NCBI GenBank assembly: GCA_035477595.1 | Contig: DATIKM010000021.1 | Span: forward strand, 1 to 23,099 | Length of the DNA stretch: 23,099 bases | Direction: 5' to 3' | DNA from: DATIKM01 sp035477595 | GTDB taxonomy: Bacteria > Armatimonadota > Chthonomonadetes > Chthonomonadales > CAJBBX01 | Part shown: positions 1 through 8,004 of the stretch, one piece after another | Layout of the letters: each line of letters starts with the position of its first letter | Position numbering within the stretch: the first letter of the stretch is position 1 | The notes under the pieces: model-generated | The model's input: the letters and a program-made list of their open reading frames with translations, nothing else | Database searches by the model: none | Told to the model about the DNA's origin: nothing | Position numbers and translations under genes: made by a program

Positions 1-179
1 CATTCCGGAGGATCGGGTCGCACGCCGTGGACCTGCTGCTGCTGCGGATCGAGGACCCGACGGAGTCGGCCTACCGGTATGTTCTGCTTGACGCACCGCT
101 CAGCGTGCAGGGCTCAACACGTGCCGGTCGACGGGACCGGCCCGCAGACGATCTCGCATCGAAAGGAGAGGAAGGGTGA
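1..179 (+). CDS. LacI-family transcriptional regulator, C-terminal fragment (5' end outside window)
   Basis: The frame is open from base 3 and stops with TGA at 177-179. It reads HAVDLLLLRIEDPTESAYRY, then VLLDAPLSVQGSTR. This is the usual end of LacI/PurR-type regulators: the last helix (A-x-x-L-L-x-R-I-x-D), a short linker with hydrophobic strands, and the closing sequence V-x-GST. About 20 extra hydrophilic residues follow. Only the end of the ligand-binding domain is visible, so the DNA-binding domain and the effector cannot be judged. Its stop codon overlaps the GTG start of the pseudopilin gene, which suggests co-transcription and translational coupling. The family call rests on about 35 residues and is inference from pattern. 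Confidence 0.7.
   Translation, partial: FRRIGSHAVDLLLLRIEDPTESAYRYVLLDAPLSVQGSTRAGRRDRPADDLASKGEEG
163..170 (+). promoter_or_regulatory. Ribosome binding site for the pseudopilin, inside the regulator gene
   Basis: AAGGAGAGG-type purine run about six bases before the GTG at 176. It supports the GTG start and places initiation within the last codons of the upstream LacI-family gene. Confidence 0.6.
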
Positions 180-676
180 CTGCTCGGTCACGGAGGGGTT
201 TCACGCTCATCGAGCTCCTCGCAGTCATCGCGATTATCGCGATTATCGCCGCCATCCTGTTCCCGGTGTTTGCGCAAGCTCGTGAGTCGGCCCGCGCAAT
301 CTCCTGCACGAGCAACCTCCGTCAGCTCGGAACCGCGATCCGGATGTACATGCAGGACTATGAAGACATGGTCATGCCCGGCTACCAGTACGTCGGCGGC
401 CGTGGCGCGAACCAGCTTCTGTGGTACCCGGACATCCTCAACCCCTATGTGAGGAACGCGGGTATCTTCCTGTGCCCGAACCGGTCCAACATCGCCTCCG
501 CTCTGCGCGACTGGCTTCCGCCCGGCCGTGGCCCCGGATTCCGTGAGTTGGAGTGGTCCTACGCGGCCAACAACTCCTGGGACTGCTGCGGACTGACGCC
601 CGACGTCGAGGCCCTGATGCGCCAGCACATGCAGCAGCAGGGCGCCGGGGCCGGACCCGGGGCCATGGACCAGTAG
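176..676 (+). CDS. Prepilin-type N-terminal cleavage/methylation domain protein (pseudopilin, DUF1559-like)
   Basis: This is a type IV pilin/type II secretion pseudopilin-like protein of 166 residues. A short basic leader (TARSRRG) is followed by FTLIELLAVIAIIAIIAAIL. The prepilin peptidase would cut after the Gly, leaving an N-methylated Phe with Glu at +5, and the hydrophobic helix would act as membrane anchor and assembly domain. The next part, FAQARESARAISCTSNLRQLGTAIRMYMQDY, and the later sequence on Pro-Asp-Ile-Leu-Asn-Pro-Tyr and Cys-Pro-Asn are typical of the large Armatimonadota/Planctomycete families with this fold. The protein is shorter than many relatives and ends in a Gly/Ala/Gln-rich tail. 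The start is GTG at 176, with a good ribosome binding site and an overlap with the preceding stop. The role is unknown; such proteins occur in many copies per genome and are often not classical pilins. Confidence 0.9.
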   Translation: MTARSRRGFTLIELLAVIAIIAIIAAILFPVFAQARESARAISCTSNLRQLGTAIRMYMQDYEDMVMPGYQYVGGRGANQLLWYPDILNPYVRNAGIFLCPNRSNIASALRDWLPPGRGPGFRELEWSYAANNSWDCCGLTPDVEALMRQHMQQQGAGAGPGAMDQ

Positions 677-693
677 GGCGATCACCGCACCCA

Positions 694-737
694 GTCGACC
701 AGGGGCGACCGCCGTTGCGCGGTCGCCCCTGGTCGAC
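694..737. terminator. 19-bp perfect hairpin between convergent genes
   Basis: Arms 694-712 and 719-737 are exactly complementary with a 6-base loop. It lies 17 bases past the pseudopilin stop and about 95 bases past the stop of the minus-strand GH2 gene. There is no T tract on either side. It probably ends or protects transcripts from both directions. Confidence 0.65.
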
Positions 738-830
738 ACTGGACCCGCCACAACATCCAGCCCGGAGCCTGCGTGGCGCCGATGGACGCCATGGCCCGGA
801 TGCATCGGTGCGTGGGTCTATGGCCAGACG

Positions 831-3800
831 TCAGTCGCGGAAGGCAGACCCCGCGTTGCGCAGCAGCGACGAGAAGATGATGCGCTTCTTCGCCGCGTTC
901 TCCGGCAGGTCGCCCGGCCGCAGGTCGAGCTGGCACAGCAGGATGCCGCCGCGCCCGATGGGATACTTCACGATGCCTGCGGGCGTGGTGAGCGGAACCA
1001 CGCGCGCCGCGAAGCCAGCCGGCAGCCTGCGCAGGAGCCGCACCTCATCGATGGTGACGAGCTGGTGCTCGACCTGCCGGGTGGGTGGGTACGTGCTCAG
1101 CAGACGGAGCGACACCTGCCGTGCTGGCGTCCCCGGCAGCTCGATGCGCTGCCAGCCCCGCTCGTTCCTGAGCGTAACCCTCCTCACGGACCGCCCGTCG
1201 ACGCTTACCTCCACCTCTCGCGCCCACAGGTATGCCTCGCTCTGGAACACCTCGAGCGCCGTTAGCGGCTCGGGGCGGTCAAGGGTGAGCACGATGGGCT
1301 CCGTCCCTGCCGCGCTGATGTACTGCGTGTAGCGCCAGAAGGTCTCGATGGTGAGCCCGTCGGTGAGTGGACGGTCGCTCCCCTCGGCGAAGGCGGAGAG
1401 CCCAACGAACGAGGCGATGTCATCCGAGGCATCCACCACCGAGGTGAAGACCCTGCCGGAGACCCGGTGCAGGCCCATCCACGGAGCGATGACCTCGGGG
1501 TCGATCTGCCGCAGGTCGCGGTCCGAAATGCCCATGGCGAGCGCGTCCTCCGGAGCGGCGAGCAGCACGCCCTCCTTGCGGAACGGGCGCAGCCGGTGCT
1601 GCACGCCGACCAGCCGGTTGAAGGCCTCCAGCCCGCCTTCGTCCAGCCCGGCCAGCACGAGCCAGCCGCCCCGCTGCGCCATGGCGCGCACCGCCGCCGC
1701 GCGTCCGGCCAGCGCGCTCAGAGACGCGGGCGTGGCGCGGACCACTGCCACATCGGCGGCCAGAGCGGCGCCCACGTCGTCCGACGGGGTATAGGCGATC
1801 CCGAGGCCGCGCACCGTCTCGGCGAATGCCGCGTCTCCGCCCGCCACCACCACCGTGCGCTTCGGCGCCGCGCGCCCGCGCCCCAGCGCCCAGGCGATGG
1901 AGTTGCTCAGCAACCGCTCCGCCACTGGCTCGGACGCAAGCTTCTCGCCGATGAGGAGCTGGCTGATCAGCATGCTCCCCCGGCCCGCCACGAGCTCGAA
2001 GAGCGGCGCAAGCGACAGGTCCTCACCGGCCTGCACCAGGTTCACCGAGCCCGTCTGCGGAGTGGCGTGGCTCAGCCGGTAGCAGAGCTGGTCGGCGCCG
2101 GCCCAGGTGAAGAAGTCATCGGGCTGCAGGTTCGCCAGCACTCGGTGCGCAAGCGCTATCGGGTGCGCGATGGCTCCCGTGTGGCCGCCCACCTTCTCCC
2201 ACTCCGGCCGCGCCGCCCTGCCCTTCTCGCGGTCAGCCACCACCACCCCGGCCGTGGGGAGGTCGTCCTCGCGCAGCGGCGAGGACTGCTCCAGCACGAT
2301 GGCGGTGCGCCCCCTCGCCACGAAGGCGCGCAGTGCGGCGGCCGCGGCCCGCCGGTTCTCGTCGGTGAGCGCGCCGGGTCCTACGAGCACCGCGAGGGCC
2401 GCATTGGGCAGCCCCTCGAGCGACTGCACGCGCGTCATCGGCTGCCTGCGCGCCGTCAGCCACGCGGCCACCGCGCCGCGCGGATCCCAGACGGCAAGCG
2501 CCTGAGCGGGCGCACTCACCGGAGGAAGCGAAGGAAGCACGCTGAGGCGCCGGGTGTCGAAGAAGACACGCCTGCCCGCCGCGAGCAGCTCCAGCTCCAG
2601 CCTGCCGTCGAGCCGTCCGGTCGCTGCGGGCATCCGTAGCGTCAGCACATCCTGCTGGTCGAGACCCGCGCGCAACGTGTAACGGCGCGTTCCCTGGCCG
2701 GCGACTGTCCGGCCGAAGACGGTGCGCCAGCGGAGGGTCAGCTCGGCGTCGCGTCGCGTGTCGTTGAACACTTTGATCGTCCGCGTAACGCGGGCGCCGG
2801 GCCGGAACACGCTGTTGTGCTCGCGCACGAAGACTGCCTGCGCTGCCATCGACCGCTCGATGCCGGGGAGCGGCCCCTGGCACGGGTTTACCTTGAAGAC
2901 GCCCTGCCAGCGGGCGCCCTCGGTCTTGATCCGGCCGTAGCGCCCGCCGGCCGCATCGCGGTACCGCTTGCCGCGATAGACTCTCGGTCCGCCGAACCAG
3001 GCGAAGTTGCCCATGCCGGCGAAGTAAAACTCCTCGCCCTGCACCAGCGGCCGATTGCCGTCCCAGCGGTAGAGGGTCTGGAAGTCGACCCCCTCGCGCT
3101 GCGGGGACGCCGGCCCCACCGGGTACTCGTAGAACTGGCGCGGGACCTTGAACTCGTTCATCACGTAGTGCCAGTTGTTGCTGTCGCCCAGGCCGCCCAG
3201 GTCGCCCGCGCCGTCCTCCGAGACTGTCCGCGTCGGGTCGAGCCGCTTCGCCACGGCGAAGACCTCGGCGATCTGCCGCTCGTGTCTGCCGATCTCCCCG
3301 CTGAAGAAGAGCCGGCCGGTGATCATCTGAACCTCGTTGCCGATCGACCAGTGGAAGACGCTCGGGCTGTTGCGGTACGCGCGCACCATCTGCTCGACGT
3401 GGAGCTTCCAGTTCTGCCACATGCGCGGGTTGTTCATCGCGACCTGGCCGAACATGCCCTCCCATGCCATGCTGAGCCGGCCGGGTATGCCGTTGACGTC
3501 GTAGAACTCGGTGTGGACGCCGCCCTCCATCCGCACGCCGCGGTCGTTCCAGCGGAAGTAGGCGTCGATGTCGGTTCCGCCGTAACCGCCCCCGCCGAGT
3601 GAGTTCCACGAGTGGGGCCGCCACCGCACGCCGTTCAGCGTGACGTGCCTCCCGTCGACGCCCAGCTCGCGGAACCCGAAGCGCACGGTGCGTATGTCCA
3701 CCGGCCGACCCTCGATGAGCAGCGTGGTCCTCAGCAGGTAGCAGTGCGGCCTATCGGTGCGCGACTCGGCGGGCCACCAGAGCTTCGGGTTCGCCCACCC

Positions 3801-5231
3801 CTCAGCGAGCCGCGCATCCGCCTTGCCGCCTGCCGGAACGCGCACCACCACGGGCGCGAAGCGCTTCTCCACGGCACCGGACCGCTCGTGCACCGCCTCC
3901 GTCACGAGCTGCACCTCCGCGTCGGCCGGCGACGGGTTCGTCAGCTCGATGTCCGCCTCGATGCGCCGGCGCGTCACGCTCGTCCGCACGAACGCGTCCG
4001 ACGTGTAGACCGGGCCTGCCACCACCAGCCTCACCGAGCGCGTTAGCCCCGTCTGGGCGGAGTCGCCTCCGCCCTTGCCGGTGGGCCAGGTGCAATCGAT
4101 CCACTTAACCAGCCTCAGAAACTCCTCGGTCCGCGGCCAGTTGCGCGAGCGCATAAGTTGGCCGGGCTGATGGTCGATCGCGTAGTACGACCCCTTGATG
4201 CAGATGTCGATCGTGTTCACCTGACCGGGCCGCAGGGCGCGTGTCAGGTCGATGTCGAAGGGCACGAGCGTCGTCTGGCGTTCGCCCGCGAGAACCCCGT
4301 TCACGAAGACGCTGGTGATCCACGCGTGGCCGCCGAACCGCAGGAGGAAAGAGCGGCCCGCGAGCGACGCCGGCACCTCGACCCGCGTGCGGTAGACCAG
4401 GCGGTGCCCGAAGGAGAGGTCCGCCCGCTCGGTCCACGCATCGGCGGGCACCCTCACGCCGCGCCAGTGGAGCACGCCGTCCGAGGCGGCGGGAAGCGCG
4501 CGCACGGGGTCGTAGGCTCCCACGTTCATGTCGGGGTCGTCGTAGCGCGCCACCTGCCACAGCCCGTCGAGCGACTGCTCGACCCGGGCGCCAGGCGACG
4601 CCGCCGGGCGGATGACGTGCACCACGTTCGCCGCGCGCCGGTCGATCGGCTCGTCGTAGCTCTGGCCGGGCTGGAGCGCGCCATCGGGCGTCCAGGCCAT
4701 GCCCTCGGGGATGAAGGCCACGCAGTCCAGACCGAAGAGCAGGCGGTCGCTGTTCTCTGGCCGGGTGAAGCGGATGTCCAGCGTGTTCGGCCCGGCCGCC
4801 AGCTCGACGACAGGGCCGCGGGCCCACGCGATCTCGGCCCACACGCCCAGCTCCACCACGTTCGTCGTGGCCTGGTCGGCGGGCATCGCGGACCACTCTC
4901 CGCCGTTCAGGCGCACCTCCATGTTGGCGCGCACCCACTCGAAGCCTAGCCGCGCCCACAGGCGTTGCCTGCCCGCCTCGGGCGCGCTGAAGCGCAGGGT
5001 CATCGCAACGCCGTCCGCGGGCGCCGTCTGCCGGTCGGCCGTGAAGGTCATCCACTGCCCGCCGGAGAGCACGCCTGGACGCGACGGCGAGGGCCTCACA
5101 TCGGCCCCGGTGACCGCTTCGGCCGTCTCCGCCTCGACCCACACCGCGCGCGATGGAGCCGCGAACGCTCCCCACGCGAGCGCCAGCAGCGCGACGGCCA
5201 GGCTGGCTCGAATTGCCCAGCGCGATCCCAT
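831..5231 (-). CDS. Large secreted multidomain glycoside hydrolase, GH2 type (beta-galactosidase/beta-glucuronidase clan)
   Basis: This is a 1466-residue exported enzyme expected to hydrolyse terminal beta-linked sugars from glycans. From the N-terminus: signal peptide (RWAIRASLAVALLALAWGAFA); a carbohydrate-binding-type beta-sandwich (about 35-185, starting VWVEAETAE); a GH2 sugar-binding domain (about 219-375, SLDGLWQV and FVNGVLAG); an Ig-like domain; and a TIM barrel (about 517-790). In the barrel, WSIGNEV places the probable acid/base at Glu633, and VQGEEFYF places the nucleophile at Glu733 or Glu734. After the barrel come two Rossmann-like glutamine-amidotransferase-like segments (about 909-1010 and around 1170) and a discoidin-like beta domain (about 1293-1400). 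The ATG at 5229-5231 was preferred over an upstream ATG at 5276 because it has an ideal ribosome binding site and begins the signal peptide. It is the last gene of the lacI/GH5-like/GH2 set, 79 bases after its neighbour. The substrate cannot be read from sequence. Confidence 0.88.
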   Translation of the reverse strand: MGSRWAIRASLAVALLALAWGAFAAPSRAVWVEAETAEAVTGADVRPSPSRPGVLSGGQWMTFTADRQTAPADGVAMTLRFSAPEAGRQRLWARLGFEWVRANMEVRLNGGEWSAMPADQATTNVVELGVWAEIAWARGPVVELAAGPNTLDIRFTRPENSDRLLFGLDCVAFIPEGMAWTPDGALQPGQSYDEPIDRRAANVVHVIRPAASPGARVEQSLDGLWQVARYDDPDMNVGAYDPVRALPAASDGVLHWRGVRVPADAWTERADLSFGHRLVYRTRVEVPASLAGRSFLLRFGGHAWITSVFVNGVLAGERQTTLVPFDIDLTRALRPGQVNTIDICIKGSYYAIDHQPGQLMRSRNWPRTEEFLRLVKWIDCTWPTGKGGGDSAQTGLTRSVRLVVAGPVYTSDAFVRTSVTRRRIEADIELTNPSPADAEVQLVTEAVHERSGAVEKRFAPVVVRVPAGGKADARLAEGWANPKLWWPAESRTDRPHCYLLRTTLLIEGRPVDIRTVRFGFRELGVDGRHVTLNGVRWRPHSWNSLGGGGYGGTDIDAYFRWNDRGVRMEGGVHTEFYDVNGIPGRLSMAWEGMFGQVAMNNPRMWQNWKLHVEQMVRAYRNSPSVFHWSIGNEVQMITGRLFFSGEIGRHERQIAEVFAVAKRLDPTRTVSEDGAGDLGGLGDSNNWHYVMNEFKVPRQFYEYPVGPASPQREGVDFQTLYRWDGNRPLVQGEEFYFAGMGNFAWFGGPRVYRGKRYRDAAGGRYGRIKTEGARWQGVFKVNPCQGPLPGIERSMAAQAVFVREHNSVFRPGARVTRTIKVFNDTRRDAELTLRWRTVFGRTVAGQGTRRYTLRAGLDQQDVLTLRMPAATGRLDGRLELELLAAGRRVFFDTRRLSVLPSLPPVSAPAQALAVWDPRGAVAAWLTARRQPMTRVQSLEGLPNAALAVLVGPGALTDENRRAAAAALRAFVARGRTAIVLEQSSPLREDDLPTAGVVVADREKGRAARPEWEKVGGHTGAIAHPIALAHRVLANLQPDDFFTWAGADQLCYRLSHATPQTGSVNLVQAGEDLSLAPLFELVAGRGSMLISQLLIGEKLASEPVAERLLSNSIAWALGRGRAAPKRTVVVAGGDAAFAETVRGLGIAYTPSDDVGAALAADVAVVRATPASLSALAGRAAAVRAMAQRGGWLVLAGLDEGGLEAFNRLVGVQHRLRPFRKEGVLLAAPEDALAMGISDRDLRQIDPEVIAPWMGLHRVSGRVFTSVVDASDDIASFVGLSAFAEGSDRPLTDGLTIETFWRYTQYISAAGTEPIVLTLDRPEPLTALEVFQSEAYLWAREVEVSVDGRSVRRVTLRNERGWQRIELPGTPARQVSLRLLSTYPPTRQVEHQLVTIDEVRLLRRLPAGFAARVVPLTTPAGIVKYPIGRGGILLCQLDLRPGDLPENAAKKRIIFSSLLRNAGSAFRD

Positions 5232-5236
5232 CGGTT

Positions 5237-5244
5237 CTCTCCTC
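5237..5244 (-). promoter_or_regulatory. Ribosome binding site deciding the start of the GH2 gene
   Basis: GAGGAGAG on the minus strand, five bases before the ATG at 5231-5229. No similar site precedes the alternative ATG at 5276, which would put 15 charged residues ahead of the signal peptide. Confidence 0.65.
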
Positions 5245-5310
5245 GGCCGGGAGCGGCGACCCGCCGGCCATGTCACTCAGTCAACGGAGCCGTGCGCCCC
5301 GGAAGCTCGG

Positions 5311-8004
5311 TCAGCGATCGCGGCTGCCGCGGACCCGCTCGGCGCGGGCGGGCGCGGCGGGCGGTCGCGCGGTCGACTCGATAAGGAACCAGTGCGTGCC
5401 CAGCGTGGTGGGCAGCTCGACGCGCCAGGTTCCCGCGGCGCGCCGGAGCGTGATGGACTGCATCCGCGAGCCGTCGGCGCGGAGCGGCGTCAGCGCCAGG
5501 CCGGTCGCCTCCGATCGCAGATCCACCACGCCCGCCACCGGCTCGGTGCGTATCGGGCGGTGGCCGGCCAGCCGCGCCGCAGTCGAGACGAGGATGCGCC
5601 GGCTACGCCGGAGCGGCAGGCCGTCGAGGCTGCTGAGCGCCACGCCGGCCTTGGGGGAGCGGATGGCGAACGTCGCGTCCGCGGTCGCGAGCCTCGCGCC
5701 GCCGATCCACCCGAGCGCCATCTGGGAACGCGGCGTGTTCACGGTGAAGATGCCGCGCATCCAGTTGCGCCGCAGCTCACCGGTGTCGGATGTCACCGAG
5801 TCGCCCGGCGGAATGAAGTCGCGGTCTAGATTGGTGGTGACGAGCGCGCCGGCTGGCGGCGGCACCGGACGCAACCAGGGGAGGGCGGAATGCGCCCGCC
5901 AACCCACCGTCAGACGGTGCCGTTCCATGGCGGTGCGGATCGAGCGCGATGTGTGCTCGTCGGTCCGCTGCATGAACAACTGCTCTCCCGACAGGTCGAG
6001 GTGCACGGTGGAGCGGGCCGGGCGCACGTCGCCCCTGCGGTAGAGGAGCGCCGCGGCGGGCGCCAGGCCCATCAGCCCCGGGTGCTGGTAGGAGCTCCAC
6101 ATCGAAAGGCTCCAGCCGCCGAACCCGTCCTGGGAGTAGCCGTAGAGCATGGGCGCGTCCCAGCCCTGGAAGGCTGCCAGAGCCGCCACGTAGGGCATCA
6201 CGGTGAACGGGTCGCGGTATGTGTGCGCGTCCTCCATGTTGTACTCGGAGCAGATGGCCGGCCAGCCAGCGACCTGCGAGCGAGCCATCACGTGGGCGAA
6301 GTTGCCGGCGAAGCGCGGGTTGGTGCTCAGGAAGTCGGGGGTGGAGTAGGTGTGGCAGTCGAACACGTCGCCTGCTTGGAGCGCAGGCAGCGAGTAGACC
6401 GCGCCGCCGCCCCACACGTGACTGACGCACACCAGCGCCCTCACGCCGATCGAGCGGAGGTAGTCCGCCGCTGCTTTGTTCCAGGTGTACTCAAGGTCGT
6501 TCAGCAGGAGCTTGGAGGCGCCCGGCAGCCACGTGCGCTCCAGCTCGGCGCGGTCCAGTCCGGTGCGGCGCGCGAACGCCTCAAGCCGCTCGAGGAAGCG
6601 TGCGCGGTGCCAGGGCACGTTCTTGTCCGCGAGGAACAGGTTGCCGAAGTGGCTGGTCAGGTTGTTCTCGTTCCAGACCATGATGCCCATCACGGCCGGG
6701 TCGTCCTTGAGCGCGAGGCCAGTGAGAGGGTTCACCCGCGTCAAGAGCTGGCGGCTGGTCTGGCGCCAGCGCTCCTCGATGCGCGGGTTCAGGTAGCTGA
6801 AGCCCTCGGCGAGCGCGCGGCCCTCCGGTTTGGGGCGGTGAAGCCGCAGCTCCTCGAAGGCCGGGATGTCGTCGCCCGGCGCGAACGGGCGATAGGTGAT
6901 CATGTCCAGGAAGATGTAGATGCCCTGGTCGCGCAGTGCTTTCACCCAGTGGAACAGCCCGTCGAGCGACGCATCGTCCAGCCGATCGGTGGTGGGCCCG
7001 GGCGCGATGAGGTTCGGCGAGACCCAGTCGCTGTCGATGTGGGTGATGCGCACGAGGTTGAACCCGAGCTGCGCCAGGCGCCGTGCCTGCCTCTCGATCA
7101 GCGCGCGGTCCGGCCGGCCATCGGGCCCCCGCACGTAGAGCGAGTAGGCCTGCAGGTTGGCGCCCCAGAAGCGCGCGGGCGAGCCGTCACCGAAGACCAG
7201 CGCGTCGCCCTGGGCGCGCACCCAGCCGCGCCGGCCAGCCGGGCGGTGATTGAGGAAGCTCAGGTCGACGAACGAAGCGTGCGGATCAAGCGCGTCGGCG
7301 AACCAGTCTGTCGTGTCGGCGGCGTAGCGCTCGGCCATCGGCGGGACCGCGCGGCCGCCCGCAGGCAGGTCGACGCGCATGTCGATCCGCCGCTCGCCCG
7401 CGCGCACTCCGGCGCTCCAGAACGATGCGCGGATCACGTGCGTCTGCCCGCGCTCGAAGTAGAGCGCCTCCAGCGGCTCCGAGAACGTGACCGCGACGCG
7501 CCGGCCCGGCAGCGCCTCCCAACTCCATCCCCGCCGGTCCTCCCGCAGAACCGGCTCCGCGGCGCAACCCCTGCGCCCGGCCGAGCCGAGGTTCAGCACG
7601 AAGGTGATCCCACCGTGGGCCCTGCGGCCGGGCTCGTCCGCCGGACCGTCCAGCATGTCGCGCGCGGCGGTGAGCCGCCAGGACCAGCTCAGGCCGGCCG
7701 GCTCTGCTCGGACCTCCACGTCTCCCGTGACCCCGAGGTCGTCGACCGACCACTGGAGGGGCAGCGTTCCGTCCGGCCGGCGCGGCTGGGCGCGCACTCC
7801 GACTCCCGCCCACCGCCACTGCGGGCCCCAGAACTGCGGCGTGGCGGTCAGGATCTCTGCTGAGTCGGCCCGAAGGACGAAGAGGCGCTCCGGACCCACG
7901 CCGGGCTCCAGCTCGATGACCGGCGGGGCTGCGCCGCCAGCGGCGGGCGCGACGGCCAGCGCGATGACGAGCGCCAGCGCGCTGAACGTCCAGCCGTAGC
8001 TCAT
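5311..8004 (-). CDS. Secreted GH5-like (clan GH-A) glycoside hydrolase
   Basis: This is an 897-residue exported glycosidase. An N-terminal signal peptide (FSALALVIALAVAPAAGGA) is followed by a beta-rich region to about residue 270. The TIM barrel begins near FWGANLQAYSLY (about 279) and contains the beta-strand motif LGFNLVRITHID. It has two catalytic glutamates as expected for clan GH-A: Glu446 in VWNENN (acid/base) and Glu587 in ICSEYNMED (nucleophile). A C-terminal beta domain follows from about residue 640. The pattern matches proteins usually called cellulase-family or GH5-like hydrolases in Planctomycetes and Armatimonadota. The exact family and substrate are not determined. The ATG at 8004-8002 follows GGGAGGAG and overlaps the stop of the upstream LacI gene as ATGA, indicating translational coupling and induction by the same sugar signal. 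Confidence 0.85.
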   Translation of the reverse strand: MSYGWTFSALALVIALAVAPAAGGAAPPVIELEPGVGPERLFVLRADSAEILTATPQFWGPQWRWAGVGVRAQPRRPDGTLPLQWSVDDLGVTGDVEVRAEPAGLSWSWRLTAARDMLDGPADEPGRRAHGGITFVLNLGSAGRRGCAAEPVLREDRRGWSWEALPGRRVAVTFSEPLEALYFERGQTHVIRASFWSAGVRAGERRIDMRVDLPAGGRAVPPMAERYAADTTDWFADALDPHASFVDLSFLNHRPAGRRGWVRAQGDALVFGDGSPARFWGANLQAYSLYVRGPDGRPDRALIERQARRLAQLGFNLVRITHIDSDWVSPNLIAPGPTTDRLDDASLDGLFHWVKALRDQGIYIFLDMITYRPFAPGDDIPAFEELRLHRPKPEGRALAEGFSYLNPRIEERWRQTSRQLLTRVNPLTGLALKDDPAVMGIMVWNENNLTSHFGNLFLADKNVPWHRARFLERLEAFARRTGLDRAELERTWLPGASKLLLNDLEYTWNKAAADYLRSIGVRALVCVSHVWGGGAVYSLPALQAGDVFDCHTYSTPDFLSTNPRFAGNFAHVMARSQVAGWPAICSEYNMEDAHTYRDPFTVMPYVAALAAFQGWDAPMLYGYSQDGFGGWSLSMWSSYQHPGLMGLAPAAALLYRRGDVRPARSTVHLDLSGEQLFMQRTDEHTSRSIRTAMERHRLTVGWRAHSALPWLRPVPPPAGALVTTNLDRDFIPPGDSVTSDTGELRRNWMRGIFTVNTPRSQMALGWIGGARLATADATFAIRSPKAGVALSSLDGLPLRRSRRILVSTAARLAGHRPIRTEPVAGVVDLRSEATGLALTPLRADGSRMQSITLRRAAGTWRVELPTTLGTHWFLIESTARPPAAPARAERVRGSRDR

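Noticed and set aside
226..247. Tandem repeat (GCGATTATC twice) in the pseudopilin gene
   Set aside because: It only encodes the repeated Ala-Ile-Ile of the hydrophobic helix; no wider repeat structure is present.
5232..5276. Upstream ATG extension of the GH2 gene
   Set aside because: It adds 15 charged residues before a good signal peptide and has no ribosome binding site, while the ATG at 5231 has GAGGAGAG at five bases.
5890..7863. Long plus-strand open frame of 657 codons opposite the GH5-like gene
   Set aside because: It is antisense to a gene with clear catalytic motifs. It is rich in Arg, Ala, Val and His with no recognisable motif, as expected from third-position GC bias.
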